Assembly: GCA_019429305.1 (NCBI GenBank)
Contig: JAHYIR010000005.1
Coordinates: forward strand, 1-64,000
Direction: 5' to 3'
Length of the DNA stretch: 64,000 nucleotides
Source of the DNA: Candidatus Cloacimonadota bacterium
GTDB taxonomy: Bacteria > Cloacimonadota > Cloacimonadia > Cloacimonadales > JAJBBL01
The translations under genes and the position numbers were made by a program. The notes beneath the pieces were generated by a model. That model searched no databases, was not told the DNA's origin, and worked only from the letters and a program-made list of their open reading frames with translations. Below, piece after piece: positions 52,995 to 61,841 of the stretch (within the stretch, counting starts at the first letter, position 1; the number at the start of each line of letters is the position of its first letter).

Positions 52995-53531
52995 ATGGAA
53001 ATATATCTAATAATTATGCTCGTTTTAATGATCTTAGGGTCTATTTATTCGCTGCATGCCAAGGATCTTTTGTCGGCAGTAGTATCATACGGGATCGTCG
53101 GCTTTGCCTTGGTCATCTCTTTTCTGATGCTATATGCTCCCGATTTGGCAATTGTTCAGGTTGTGGTGGAAATCATTACTCTGATCATCATGATTGCTGT
53201 CATTACTAATGCAACTCATGAAGAGCAGAAGCGGGAATACAATTTCAGCAATATCTTCTATTTTGGAACTATATTGCTATTCGTAGTAGTATTCTTCATA
53301 GTGTTAGCAAGAATAATGGGAGTATTGGGTTACTTTGGTCAGGATGTAATGAGGATGGCGAATATGTATATAGATGCAGCTCATGAAGCAGGTAGCGCTA
53401 ATATAGTAACCGGAATACTCTTTCATTTCAGGGCTTATGATACTCTCGGAGAGGCAACAGTGCTCTTCACAGCAGTTATTGGAGTATTAACGATCTTAAG
53501 GCACTACGGTAAGAAAAAGGAAGTTAAATGA
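52995..53531 (+). CDS. MrpA C-terminal-like subunit (MbhD and MbhE combined)
   Basis: A 178-residue membrane protein with about six hydrophobic segments. The first half matches DUF4040/MbhD (SIYSLHAKDLLSAVVSYGIV, APDLAIVQVVVEIITLIIMI). The second half matches MbhE (FRAYDTLGEATVLFTAVIGV). In Mrp antiporters these domains are fused to the end of MrpA. The stop overlaps the next start by 4 bases. Confidence 0.88.
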   Translation: MEIYLIIMLVLMILGSIYSLHAKDLLSAVVSYGIVGFALVISFLMLYAPDLAIVQVVVEIITLIIMIAVITNATHEEQKREYNFSNIFYFGTILLFVVVFFIVLARIMGVLGYFGQDVMRMANMYIDAAHEAGSANIVTGILFHFRAYDTLGEATVLFTAVIGVLTILRHYGKKKEVK

Positions 53532-54001
53532 TGGAAAACAATATTTCTACTCAACAAAAACCGCAAGGAATGACTTTAGTCGTTAAAAAGATCTGCCAAT
53601 TCATAGCACCAACGATTTTCCTCTTTGGTATCTATGTTACTATTCACGGACATCTTTCTCCGGGTGGTGGATTTACAGGCGGAGTAATAATGGCAAGTGC
53701 TTTCATTTTTCAGATACTGTCTGACGGCAGCATATTAGATAAATTGAGAGCAGAGAAATGGCGTTTAGAGCTGACAGAGAGTTTAGCAATATTTACTTTC
53801 CTTATGTTGGCTGTCTTGGGATTACTAATAGCCACAGCTTCGGTCTTTTTTGCTAATTTTTTACCTGTCGGGAAGTTAGGTGATCTGATCAGTGGTGGAA
53901 TTATTCCTATTGGTAATGTCATAATTGGTATTGAAGTTTGTGCTGCCATCACTTCTATTTTTGTTGCTTTGCTAATTTTCAAGGATGAGGAGTCATTATG
54001 A
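53528..54001 (+). CDS. MrpB/MnhB-like subunit (MbhF type)
   Basis: A 157-residue membrane protein with four hydrophobic segments. The family signature is FGIYVTIHGHLSPGGGFTGG followed by VIMASAFIFQI. It is part of the Na+/H+ antiporter module. Its start overlaps the upstream gene and its stop overlaps the next by 4 bases, indicating tight coupling. Confidence 0.93.
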   Translation: MMENNISTQQKPQGMTLVVKKICQFIAPTIFLFGIYVTIHGHLSPGGGFTGGVIMASAFIFQILSDGSILDKLRAEKWRLELTESLAIFTFLMLAVLGLLIATASVFFANFLPVGKLGDLISGGIIPIGNVIIGIEVCAAITSIFVALLIFKDEESL

Positions 54002-54333
54002 TACTCTTTGTTTTATGTTTTATCCTATTTATGATTGGTTTGTATGGAGTAATAACTCAAAGAAATTTGATCAAGATCATTATAGGTCTGGCGATAATGG
54101 AGTATAGTGTTATTCTGTTTCTCGTTTTGATTGGATATATAGATGGTCAGACAGTACCGATCATATCAGAGGGATTTGAAAGTGGTTTTGTTGATCCGCT
54201 ACCACAAGCGATGGTGTTAACTGCAATTGTTATAGGATTAGCGACCAAAGCATTAATGCTCTCTGTTGCTATCCGCTTGTATAAGAAATACGGAACATTT
54301 GATATTCGAAAAATGAAAGATCTGAAAGGATAA
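53998..54333 (+). CDS. MrpC/MnhC/NuoK-like subunit (MbhG type)
   Basis: A 111-residue membrane protein with three hydrophobic segments. Typical elements are GLYGVITQRNLIKIIIGLAI-type helix 1-2, and DPLPQAMVLTAIVIGLATKA. It belongs to the NuoK family within the antiporter module and has a conserved Glu in the second helix (AIMEYSVIL). Confidence 0.93.
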   Translation: MILFVLCFILFMIGLYGVITQRNLIKIIIGLAIMEYSVILFLVLIGYIDGQTVPIISEGFESGFVDPLPQAMVLTAIVIGLATKALMLSVAIRLYKKYGTFDIRKMKDLKG

Positions 54334-54337
54334 GAAT

Positions 54338-55870
54338 ATGAACTCATTGATTCCTTTATATATAATCATTCCACTCGGCTCTGCCTTCCTTACTGTTATT
54401 TTTGGCAGATGGTTACAATGCCTGGGTAAATATCTAGTCAACCTCTCTCTGCTTTTCCTTACCGGACTGACACTTCACTTGATTCTTTACGGACCACAGA
54501 CAATGACCTATAGAGTCGGTGGTTTTGCAGATGTGGCTACTGTACCGATCGCTATCTTTTTGGTAATGGACGGCTTTACAAAGATAATGTTACTGATCAT
54601 CTCTCTGGTAGGGTTATTAGTTGCTTTTTATTCTACGAGTTATACGAAACAATATACCGGTGAAGAGAAGTTCTATACTCTATTCAGTTTGATGTTAGCC
54701 GGCATGTTTGGCGTTGTAATAGCCGGAGACATTTTTAATCTCTACGTCTTTCTGGAAATAGCTTCTATTTCATCCTATGCGTTAGTGGCATTTGGTATTG
54801 AGAAACATCAGTTGGAAGCAACGTTCAAGTATCAGGTGTTAGGAGGAGTATCTTCTCTGATCATCTTGACCGGTATCGGATTTTTATATTGGGCTACCGG
54901 AACCCTTAATTTAGCCGATATAGCAAATCAGCTGACCAAAATTGAAGGGAATACATTGAGTTTATTTGTGTCAGTTCTTCTGTTAAGCGGTTTTGGGTTA
55001 AAAGCAGCTATGGTTCCTTTCCACTCCTGGTTACCAGATGCACACTCATCAGCACCTTCTCCAATATCAGCTATGTTATCAGGTGTTCTGATCAAAGCTA
55101 TCGGTATATATGTAATAATTCGACTCTTCTTCAATATATTCCAGCTTAACTATGAAATAGCGATGACAATAACCGTTCTGGGTACTTTATCGATGATTAT
55201 AGGTGCTCTTTTAGCTGTTGGACAATGGGACTTTAAACGGTTATTAGCGTATTCCAGTATTAGCCAAGTAGGATATGTCATATTAGGTATCGGTATAGGT
55301 TTATTAGTCTTAACCACTGGAGGAAAGCTCAGTATAGCAGTTCTAGCTATTACCGGCGGTTTATTTCATCTACTCAATCACTCAGTCTTCAAAGCTTTAC
55401 TATTTCTTAATGCCGGCTCTGTAGAATACAGGACAGGAACAAGAGATTTAAGGAAATTAGGTGGTCTGTCCGAAAAGATGCCTGTAACTTCAGGCAGTTC
55501 TTTTGTCGCCTCAATGTCTATCTCCGGAATACCACCCTTCAATGGGTTTTTTAGCAAAGTTATAATTATAATTGCTGCTATTCAAGCGGGATACTATTGG
55601 TTAGCCTTTCTTGCTGTCATTATTAGCATCATTACTTTAGCATATTTTACCAAGGTTTTGAAATATGTCTTTTCGAAAGAGCTTCATCCCCAACATGAGA
55701 GTGTTAAGGAAGTACCTTTCAACATGTCTTTATCGATGATAATATTTGCTATTCTCTGTTTAGTATTGAGTTTGCTGATTGTTCCGGGGGTCAGAGAGGT
55801 ATTCTTGGACCCTGCAGTCAATGCTCTGATAGAAACAGCTCACTATTCAACTAAAGTTATAGGAATATAA
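54338..55870 (+). CDS. MrpD/MnhD-like ion-translocating subunit (MbhH type)
   Basis: A 510-residue membrane protein with about 14 hydrophobic segments. Key elements are GDIFNLYVFLEIASISSYAL with the essential Glu, FGLKAAMVPFHSWLPDAHSS, KRLLAYSSISQVGYV, FHLLNHSVFKALLFLNAGSV and SGIPPFNGFFSK. It is the second antiporter-type channel of the complex. The start at 54338 lies a few bases after the MrpC-like stop. Confidence 0.93.
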   Translation: MNSLIPLYIIIPLGSAFLTVIFGRWLQCLGKYLVNLSLLFLTGLTLHLILYGPQTMTYRVGGFADVATVPIAIFLVMDGFTKIMLLIISLVGLLVAFYSTSYTKQYTGEEKFYTLFSLMLAGMFGVVIAGDIFNLYVFLEIASISSYALVAFGIEKHQLEATFKYQVLGGVSSLIILTGIGFLYWATGTLNLADIANQLTKIEGNTLSLFVSVLLLSGFGLKAAMVPFHSWLPDAHSSAPSPISAMLSGVLIKAIGIYVIIRLFFNIFQLNYEIAMTITVLGTLSMIIGALLAVGQWDFKRLLAYSSISQVGYVILGIGIGLLVLTTGGKLSIAVLAITGGLFHLLNHSVFKALLFLNAGSVEYRTGTRDLRKLGGLSEKMPVTSGSSFVASMSISGIPPFNGFFSKVIIIIAAIQAGYYWLAFLAVIISIITLAYFTKVLKYVFSKELHPQHESVKEVPFNMSLSMIIFAILCLVLSLLIVPGVREVFLDPAVNALIETAHYSTKVIGI

Positions 55871-55872
55871 TT

Positions 55873-56358
55873 ATGAAATATATCACTTTATTCGTCAGTA
55901 TGTTTTTATTGTGGTTGTTACTAACGTTCAATTTGCATGTACATAACATATTGATCGGTTTAGTTGCCGCTTTAATAGTCACCTTGTTGTTTGGACATCG
56001 GTTTCTTGAAGATTGGCAGAGATTTTACAATCCTTTGCGCTACCTTTGGGGTATCGTTTATCTGATTGTCTTCATTTGGGAGTGTATCAAAGCCAATTTT
56101 GATGTCGCTTACCGGGTATTGAGTCCCAAAATGCCTATCAAACCGGGTATTGTGAAAGTAAGAAGCAGTCTGAAAAGTGATATTGGTAAGACATTCTTAG
56201 CAAACTCAATTACAATGACTCCGGGAACAATTACAGTTGATGTGTTAGGTGACGATATGTATATTCATTGGATATATGTCAGCAGTCAGGATCCGGAGAT
56301 CTATACAAAGAAGATAGTCGGCAGATTTGAAAAACTATTGAAAAAGGTGTTTGAATAA
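55873..56358 (+). CDS. MrpE/MnhE-like subunit (MbhA type)
   Basis: A 161-residue protein with two or three N-terminal hydrophobic segments and a soluble C-terminal half. The family pattern is PLRYLWGIVYLIVFIWECIK, then NSITMTPGTITVDVLGDDMY and IHWIYV. It belongs to the antiporter module. The stop overlaps the next start by one base. Confidence 0.92.
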   Translation: MKYITLFVSMFLLWLLLTFNLHVHNILIGLVAALIVTLLFGHRFLEDWQRFYNPLRYLWGIVYLIVFIWECIKANFDVAYRVLSPKMPIKPGIVKVRSSLKSDIGKTFLANSITMTPGTITVDVLGDDMYIHWIYVSSQDPEIYTKKIVGRFEKLLKKVFE

Positions 56359-56615
56359 TGATAGCAATATTCCTCTATATTCTCATTGGCTTGAGCTTTC
56401 TCTGCTTCATACGTGTGCTTTACGGTCCTACAATGGCAGACAGAATGGTTGCCATAGATATTTTCGGTACTATTGTTGCCGGTATCTGTGCACTTCTGGT
56501 AATTAAAACCGGTAGATTATTTCTTATCGATGTCGCCATTGCTTGGATTATATTAAGTTTCATCGGTACTATCGCGTTAGCGAAATACTTAACAAGGAAG
56601 AAGTTAGATGAATAG
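56358..56615 (+). CDS. MrpF/MnhF-like subunit (MbhB type)
   Basis: An 85-residue protein with three hydrophobic segments. The conserved GPTMADRMVAIDIFGTI carries the key Asp. The frame runs 8 bases into the MrpG-like gene. Confidence 0.92.
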   Translation: MIAIFLYILIGLSFLCFIRVLYGPTMADRMVAIDIFGTIVAGICALLVIKTGRLFLIDVAIAWIILSFIGTIALAKYLTRKKLDE

Positions 56616-56931
56616 TATTAGTATCGCTTTACTCGTCATTGGTGTTACATTTGATCTTTTTGGGTGTATCGGACTCTTAAGATTACCCGACATATACAAT
56701 CGTCTACAATCTGCTACGAAATGCGTAACCTTAGGAACTTGTAGTATAATGCTTGCCCTTTTCCTTCATTACGGTTTTACTGCTGTCGGGATCAAGGCAC
56801 TGATAGCTATCCCATTGTTGTTTTTCGCTTCTACTGTAGGGGCACATGCTTTAATCAGAGGTTCCTATAAGTTCGGTATTAAATTAACGGATAAGACAGT
56901 GATAGATGATTATAAGGAAGTGGAAAAATGA
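56608..56931 (+). CDS. MrpG/MnhG-like subunit (MbhC type)
   Basis: A 107-residue protein with three hydrophobic segments. LLRLPDIYNRLQSATKCVTL is the family block, then ALIAIPLLFFASTVGAHALI. It completes the Mrp set and overlaps the next gene by 4 bases. Confidence 0.92.
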   Translation: MNSISIALLVIGVTFDLFGCIGLLRLPDIYNRLQSATKCVTLGTCSIMLALFLHYGFTAVGIKALIAIPLLFFASTVGAHALIRGSYKFGIKLTDKTVIDDYKEVEK

Positions 56932-57539
56932 AGTATCCCAAACTAAGAGAAGTAAAAGAAGCAATAATATCACTTTTTACGAAACCATATACGACTAAAT
57001 ACCCCGCAGGTGAGTTCAAGCCATTTGCCGGATTTCGGGGAAAACCCGTAGTTGATGAAGATAATTGTGTAGGTTGTGAGACCTGTGCTAATGTCTGTCC
57101 ACCTAATGCCATTACCAATGAAGACGATAAGGAGACAGGGATCCGTACAATTACCCGAGATTACGGACAATGTGTCTTTTGCGGACAGTGTGAAGAACAT
57201 TGTATTACCGGCAAGGGTGTCAAACTATCAGATGAGATCTATGATCTGGCATGTTTTGATAGAAATGATATAGTAGAAAAACAGGAAAGAGATCTGCTCA
57301 TCTGTGATAACTGCGGAGCAATAATTACTACAAAAGACCATATGAGATTTATCCATGAAAAACTCGGTCCGTTAGCTTACTCCTCGATCATGAATCTCAA
57401 TATACTTAATGAACGGCTCAAATTGGCAGGCACTGGTGACACGAGTGTCAAGATCAGAGATGAACTAAAACGTAAAGACTCCTTTAATGTGCTTTGTCCC
57501 AATTGCAATCGTCAGGTTCAGGTTAAGAATCTTAAATAA
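56928..57539 (+). CDS. NuoI-like ferredoxin subunit with C-terminal zinc-ribbon-like pairs (MbhN type)
   Basis: A 203-residue peripheral subunit with two [4Fe-4S] motifs: Cys47/50/53/57 (CVGCETCANVC) and Cys82/85/88/92 (CVFCGQCEEHC). It is the expected electron input to the hydrogenase small subunit. A C-terminal part of about 80 residues has two CxxC pairs (Cys126/129 in ICDNCG and Cys190/193 in LCPNCN), which is a zinc-ribbon arrangement and is an addition to the plain NuoI plan. Confidence 0.88.
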   Translation: MKYPKLREVKEAIISLFTKPYTTKYPAGEFKPFAGFRGKPVVDEDNCVGCETCANVCPPNAITNEDDKETGIRTITRDYGQCVFCGQCEEHCITGKGVKLSDEIYDLACFDRNDIVEKQERDLLICDNCGAIITTKDHMRFIHEKLGPLAYSSIMNLNILNERLKLAGTGDTSVKIRDELKRKDSFNVLCPNCNRQVQVKNLK

Positions 57540-57566
57540 CAGTTATTCTTCTTTATTTATAGATGT

Positions 57567-57594
57567 GAAAGGGTAGTATGATGATTACCCTTTC
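57567..57594 (+). other. Stem-loop between structural and maturation genes
   Basis: The arms GAAAGGGTA (57567-57575) and TACCCTTTC (57586-57594) pair perfectly around a 10-base loop. No T-run follows, so it may be a processing or stabilising stem that separates subunit and maturation gene expression. Confidence 0.45.
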
Positions 57595-57645
57595 TAAAAC
57601 AAGATCCTATAAACATCATTATACTAAGTTTGATTTATCTTCCCT

Positions 57646-58110
57646 ATGAATAACAAGTTAAAAGAAATTCTTGCCCCCTTATTCAATGATGTATCTCAAA
57701 ACATTCTCTTCGTAGGTGTAGGTAATCGTTTAAAGAGTGACGATGCTATCGGGATTTATATCTGTGAGAAACTTCAAACAACAGAAAGAAAGCAGGTTTT
57801 GATAGTCGAGAGCGGGATTGAGAAATATGTAGGAAAGATCAATACTTTAGCACCCGATGTTCTTGTTATGGTAGATTGCACCGACTTCAATAAAGAACCG
57901 GGTTATGTAAATCTCTTCTCGGTAAATGAAATACAGGACAATTCACTTCATACACATACTATTTCACTCGGAAGAATATCGGAATTTTTCGAGATGCAAA
58001 CCTATATATTAGGAATACAGCCTCTGTTTGTCGGTTTCGGGGAAGAGATATCCACTATCGTTTTACAAAAAGCGGATGAATTGATCGCCTTTATCAACGA
58101 AAATATATAG
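57646..58110 (+). CDS. Hydrogenase maturation endopeptidase (HycI/HyaD family)
   Basis: A 154-residue protease that removes the tail of the large subunit after nickel insertion. The family pattern VGVGNRLKSDDAIGIYICE with the nickel-sensing Asp is at about 22-40, and VMVDCTDF follows near 75-82. HTHTISLGRI carries the conserved His. Its substrate is most likely the 37-residue tail of the protein encoded at 49812. Confidence 0.9.
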   Translation: MNNKLKEILAPLFNDVSQNILFVGVGNRLKSDDAIGIYICEKLQTTERKQVLIVESGIEKYVGKINTLAPDVLVMVDCTDFNKEPGYVNLFSVNEIQDNSLHTHTISLGRISEFFEMQTYILGIQPLFVGFGEEISTIVLQKADELIAFINENI

Positions 58111-58192
58111 ATGACCGGGAGTTTATATTTAGTTTGTATTTTTATCTGTATCTATTGTTTTTTAGATCTGTGTTCATCAGTGGATTATCCTT

Positions 58193-60457
58193 ATGTTACG
58201 AATCGAAATTAACGGTATAGTACAGGGTGTCGGTTTCCGACCCTTTGTTTATAATCTGGCTAAGCAGTTTGATCTCAAGGGATTTGTTCTAAATTCCAGT
58301 CAGGGTGTCACGATTGAAGTTGAAGGTTTAGATACTGTTCTTCAAAGTTTCATAGATGACTTACAAGGGAAAAAACCGCCTGCAGCCCGGATAGATAGAT
58401 TCATTGTAAAAGAGTTTCCTGAACAGGGTTTTAAAACCTTTGAGATCCGTAAGAGTCTATCCAATGAAGGTCTGACATTTATTTCACCGGATCTAGCAGT
58501 TTGTAATGATTGCATTGATGAGTTGAAAGACCCGCAAGATCAAAGATTCAATTATGCATTCATCAATTGCACTAACTGTGGACCACGCTATTCAATAATA
58601 GAGAAAACACCCTATGACAGACCGGTTACTTCAATGAAGGTATTTGAGATGTGTGACTACTGTCGCGGTCAATATGAAGATCCCACGAATAGGAGATTTC
58701 ACGCCCAACCAATTGCTTGCCCTGTATGCGGACCGCAACTCAGGTTTTTGGACAGTACGCTGCGAGAAGTATCCGGGGATCCGATAGAGAATTGCTTAAA
58801 AGCTCTTCACGAGGGTAAAATATTAGGCATCAAGGGGATAGGTGGATTCCATATTGCCTGTGATGCGACCAATAATGCAGCTGTTAATGAGTTGAGAAGA
58901 CGAAAGAACAGACCACATAAACCATTTGCTGTGATGTGTGAAGTTGTTAGAGTCAGAGAAATAGCCGATTGTCCGGAATCACAACTGGAATTGATGAAAT
59001 CACCGGCTGCACCAATACTCTTACTGCCAAAATTGTCCGAAAGTCCTATCGCTCAATCAGTAGCTCCCTTAAATCCCTATTTAGGTATTTTCTTACCTTA
59101 TGCACCTCATCACTATCAATTGTTCCATAATAAATCATTTTTGCCAGATCCTATTAAATTACCATTCCTTGTGATGACCTCCGGGAATATCAATGATGAA
59201 CCGATTGCCATCACAGAAGAGGGTTTAACCGGCTTATGTGATTTTTATCTGACTCACAACCGACCCATCCTAAATCGTAATGATGACTCGATTATCTCAC
59301 CCTTAATTTCAACTTCACAAATAAAATTTACATCAATTTTCATCCGTCGATCAAGAGGGTATATACCTACTCCGCTACTATTACCATTTAAAACAGTTCC
59401 TACTTTTGGAGCTGGAGCAGAGCTAAAGATCGCTTTTGCTCTCACTGATCAAGACTCACTCTACCATTCTCCTTACATTGGTAATAATAACAGCATAGCA
59501 ACTCAGGAATTCTATCAAGAAACATATATTAAATATCTGGATTGGTTTAAGATCAAACCGGAACTCGTTGCTTGTGATCTGCATCCTGATTATATGACGA
59601 CCAGATTCGCCGAGAAGATCTCTCTGCCATTGGTGAAAGTGCAACATCATCATGCTCATATAGCTGCAGTTATGGGAGAGTTTCTACTCGATGAACCGGT
59701 GATCGGGATTTCTTATGATGGTACTGGTTACGGAACAGATGGAGCTATCTGGGGAGGAGAAATATTTATTGCCGATTATAAAGATTTTACACGAAGATAT
59801 CATTTGAATTATATGCCTTTGCCGGGAGGTGATGCAACGATCACTCATCCCGTTCGTATTGCCTATGCCTATTTGAAACATGCCGGAGTCGAGGTGCCAG
59901 AACTGCAGGAGATCTCAGAATTTGAAAAGAGTATTATCGATAAGCAGATAGAGAATCAATTCAATCTCTTTCAAACCTCCAGTATGGGTCGTCTCTTTGA
60001 TTGTATCGCTGCTATGCTTGGTCTGTTCCCACAAATAACTTTTGAAGCTCAATCGGCAATGGCTCTGGAATATCTTTGTGGAAAAGCTTCTTTAGATGAA
60101 GTCAATCCTTATGATTATCAGATCAATGAAAGCGAAATTGACATTATTCCACTGATCAAGAATGTTAGAGAAGATGTATTACAGGGAGCAGATAAACGGA
60201 TCATAGCACTTCGGTTTCACAAGACAATAGTAGATTTTTCACTTGCTGTAGTAAATAATCTGTCACATTCTGCCGGACTCAGAAAAGTCATCTTATCCGG
60301 CGGTGTGATGCAGAATATGGTTCTTCTGAAAGGGCTGATCAATGAGTTAACAAGAAATAACTTTACAGTTTATTACTCTTCACAGCTTCCTTCTAATGAT
60401 GGGGCAGTCTCTGTCGGACAGGCACTGATTGCCAATCGTACAATAATAAAAGGATAA
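58193..60457 (+). CDS. hypF: Carbamoyltransferase HypF
   Basis: It starts synthesis of the cyanide ligands of the NiFe site from carbamoyl phosphate. The 754 residues show all domains: acylphosphatase-like (1-90, GIVQGVGFRPFVYNLA), two Zn fingers (CNDCIDEL, CTNCGPRYS, CDYCRGQY, CPVCGPQL), a YrdC-like domain (GIGGFHIACDATNN, SGNINDEPIA), and a Kae1-like domain (HHHAHIAAVMGE, GISYDGTGYGTDG, LSGGVMQNMVL). No good SD precedes the ATG; the sequence there (CTGTGTTCATCAGTGG) resembles a dispersed repeat. Confidence 0.96.
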   Translation: MLRIEINGIVQGVGFRPFVYNLAKQFDLKGFVLNSSQGVTIEVEGLDTVLQSFIDDLQGKKPPAARIDRFIVKEFPEQGFKTFEIRKSLSNEGLTFISPDLAVCNDCIDELKDPQDQRFNYAFINCTNCGPRYSIIEKTPYDRPVTSMKVFEMCDYCRGQYEDPTNRRFHAQPIACPVCGPQLRFLDSTLREVSGDPIENCLKALHEGKILGIKGIGGFHIACDATNNAAVNELRRRKNRPHKPFAVMCEVVRVREIADCPESQLELMKSPAAPILLLPKLSESPIAQSVAPLNPYLGIFLPYAPHHYQLFHNKSFLPDPIKLPFLVMTSGNINDEPIAITEEGLTGLCDFYLTHNRPILNRNDDSIISPLISTSQIKFTSIFIRRSRGYIPTPLLLPFKTVPTFGAGAELKIAFALTDQDSLYHSPYIGNNNSIATQEFYQETYIKYLDWFKIKPELVACDLHPDYMTTRFAEKISLPLVKVQHHHAHIAAVMGEFLLDEPVIGISYDGTGYGTDGAIWGGEIFIADYKDFTRRYHLNYMPLPGGDATITHPVRIAYAYLKHAGVEVPELQEISEFEKSIIDKQIENQFNLFQTSSMGRLFDCIAAMLGLFPQITFEAQSAMALEYLCGKASLDEVNPYDYQINESEIDIIPLIKNVREDVLQGADKRIIALRFHKTIVDFSLAVVNNLSHSAGLRKVILSGGVMQNMVLLKGLINELTRNNFTVYYSSQLPSNDGAVSVGQALIANRTIIKG

Positions 60458-60462
60458 GTAAA

Positions 60463-60678
60463 ATGTGTTTAGCAATCCCGGGTAGATTAATAAAGAATTT
60501 GGATGGTAACAAAGGTATCGTTGATTTAGGTGGCGTAAGTAAAGAGATATCTCTCGCTTTTATTCCCAATGCCATTGAAGGAGATTGGATTATTATTCAC
60601 ACCGGGTTCGGTTTAGAAATAATGTCTGAGAAGGATGCCTTTGAAATGATCAATATTCTGCAAGAGGCATATAAATAG
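60463..60678 (+). CDS. hypC: Hydrogenase chaperone HypC
   Basis: A 71-residue chaperone that carries the Fe(CN)2CO unit with HypD to the large subunit. The family start MCLAIPGRL with the essential Cys2 is present, then GIVDLGGVSKEISLAF and GDWIIIHTGFGLEIM. It follows hypF by 5 bases. The gap to hypD (about 110 bases) has AAGGTTGAGGTTAAGG words, again a repeat-like filler. Confidence 0.95.
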   Translation: MCLAIPGRLIKNLDGNKGIVDLGGVSKEISLAFIPNAIEGDWIIIHTGFGLEIMSEKDAFEMINILQEAYK

Positions 60679-60788
60679 AGGTTAGGACAAGGTTGAGGTT
60701 AAGGTTGACTTTGAAGAGAATAACTATCATTTTTACCAGCTATCGATTCTCAATGATCTATTGTTAATTTTAGATTAGATAAAGAACT

Positions 60789-61841
60789 ATGGATTTACAA
60801 AAGTATCGACAACCGGATTTGATCAATCATGTCATAGATGATATTAAAAAACATACGGCTTCAGTGAAATTCATGGAAGTTTGCGGTACCCATACTATGG
60901 CAATTGGCAAATGGGGCATTCGCAAATTACTTCCCAAGAAGATTAAACTGATATCAGGACCAGGTTGTCCTGTCTGTGTAACCCCTTCATCAGTAATAGA
61001 TGAACTTTCCAAGTTAAAGAAGGTTACTATAGCGACCTTTGGTGATCTGTTAAGAGTTCCCGGTTCATCAGGTACTTTAGAAAAAGCACGAGCTTTAGGT
61101 CTAAGAGTGGAAGTGGTTTATTCACCTATGGAAGCCCTGGAACTGGCTAAGCAAGTTGAAACGATATTTGTCGGAATTGGTTTTGAAACAACGATACCGG
61201 GTATAGCCCATACCATTAAAATAGCCAAACAGCAAAATGTATCTAATTTCTCTGTTCTACCAGCATGCAAACTTGTTCCACCGGCATTAGAAGCCCTTAT
61301 CGCCGGTGAAGAAACAAAAATCGATGGCTTTTTATTACCGGGACATGTTAGTGTCATTATCGGCTCAGCAGCATATAACTTTATTCCTCAAAAATATGGA
61401 ATTGGAGGTGTTGTAACAGGATTTGAGCCACTCGATATCATTGTTGGTATTAAGAAACTCTTAGAGAATTTGGATCAACCGCAGATAATCAACGAATATG
61501 AAAGAGTAGTAACGAAAGATGGTAATAAAAATGCCCAAGCTGTTATGTTTGAGGTATTTGCAGTTCAGGATGCTCTCTGGAGGGGTTTGGGATGGATACC
61601 AAATTCCGGTCTTTCTATTAGAGAGGAGTATGCCCAATTCGATGCTCTCAAAAAATACGGATTGAGGATTACTGACATACCAGAGAATCCTCAATGCCGC
61701 TGTGGTGATGTATTACAGGGGAAGATCATTCCCCCCTCTTGTACACTATTCGATAAAGTGTGTAATCCTCAAAATCCGGTCGGTCCCTGTATGGTCTCTT
61801 CTGAAGGGAGTTGTGCCGCCTATTACAAATATGAAAGATAA
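60789..61841 (+). CDS. hypD: Hydrogenase maturation factor HypD
   Basis: A 350-residue scaffold with a [4Fe-4S] cluster on which the iron ligands are assembled. Motifs are EVCGTHTMAI with Cys32, SGPGCPVCVTP with Cys60 and Cys63, GFETTIPG, and the C-terminal cluster cysteines in NPQCRCGDVLQG, PPSCTLFDKVC and GPCMVSSEGSC. Its end overlaps the start of hypE by 11 bases. Confidence 0.96.
   Translation: MDLQKYRQPDLINHVIDDIKKHTASVKFMEVCGTHTMAIGKWGIRKLLPKKIKLISGPGCPVCVTPSSVIDELSKLKKVTIATFGDLLRVPGSSGTLEKARALGLRVEVVYSPMEALELAKQVETIFVGIGFETTIPGIAHTIKIAKQQNVSNFSVLPACKLVPPALEALIAGEETKIDGFLLPGHVSVIIGSAAYNFIPQKYGIGGVVTGFEPLDIIVGIKKLLENLDQPQIINEYERVVTKDGNKNAQAVMFEVFAVQDALWRGLGWIPNSGLSIREEYAQFDALKKYGLRITDIPENPQCRCGDVLQGKIIPPSCTLFDKVCNPQNPVGPCMVSSEGSCAAYYKYER

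Noticed and set aside
61702-61830. N-terminal extension of HypE
   Set aside because: It lies within hypD in another frame; HypE proteins start near MKDKVITLGHGSGAG.
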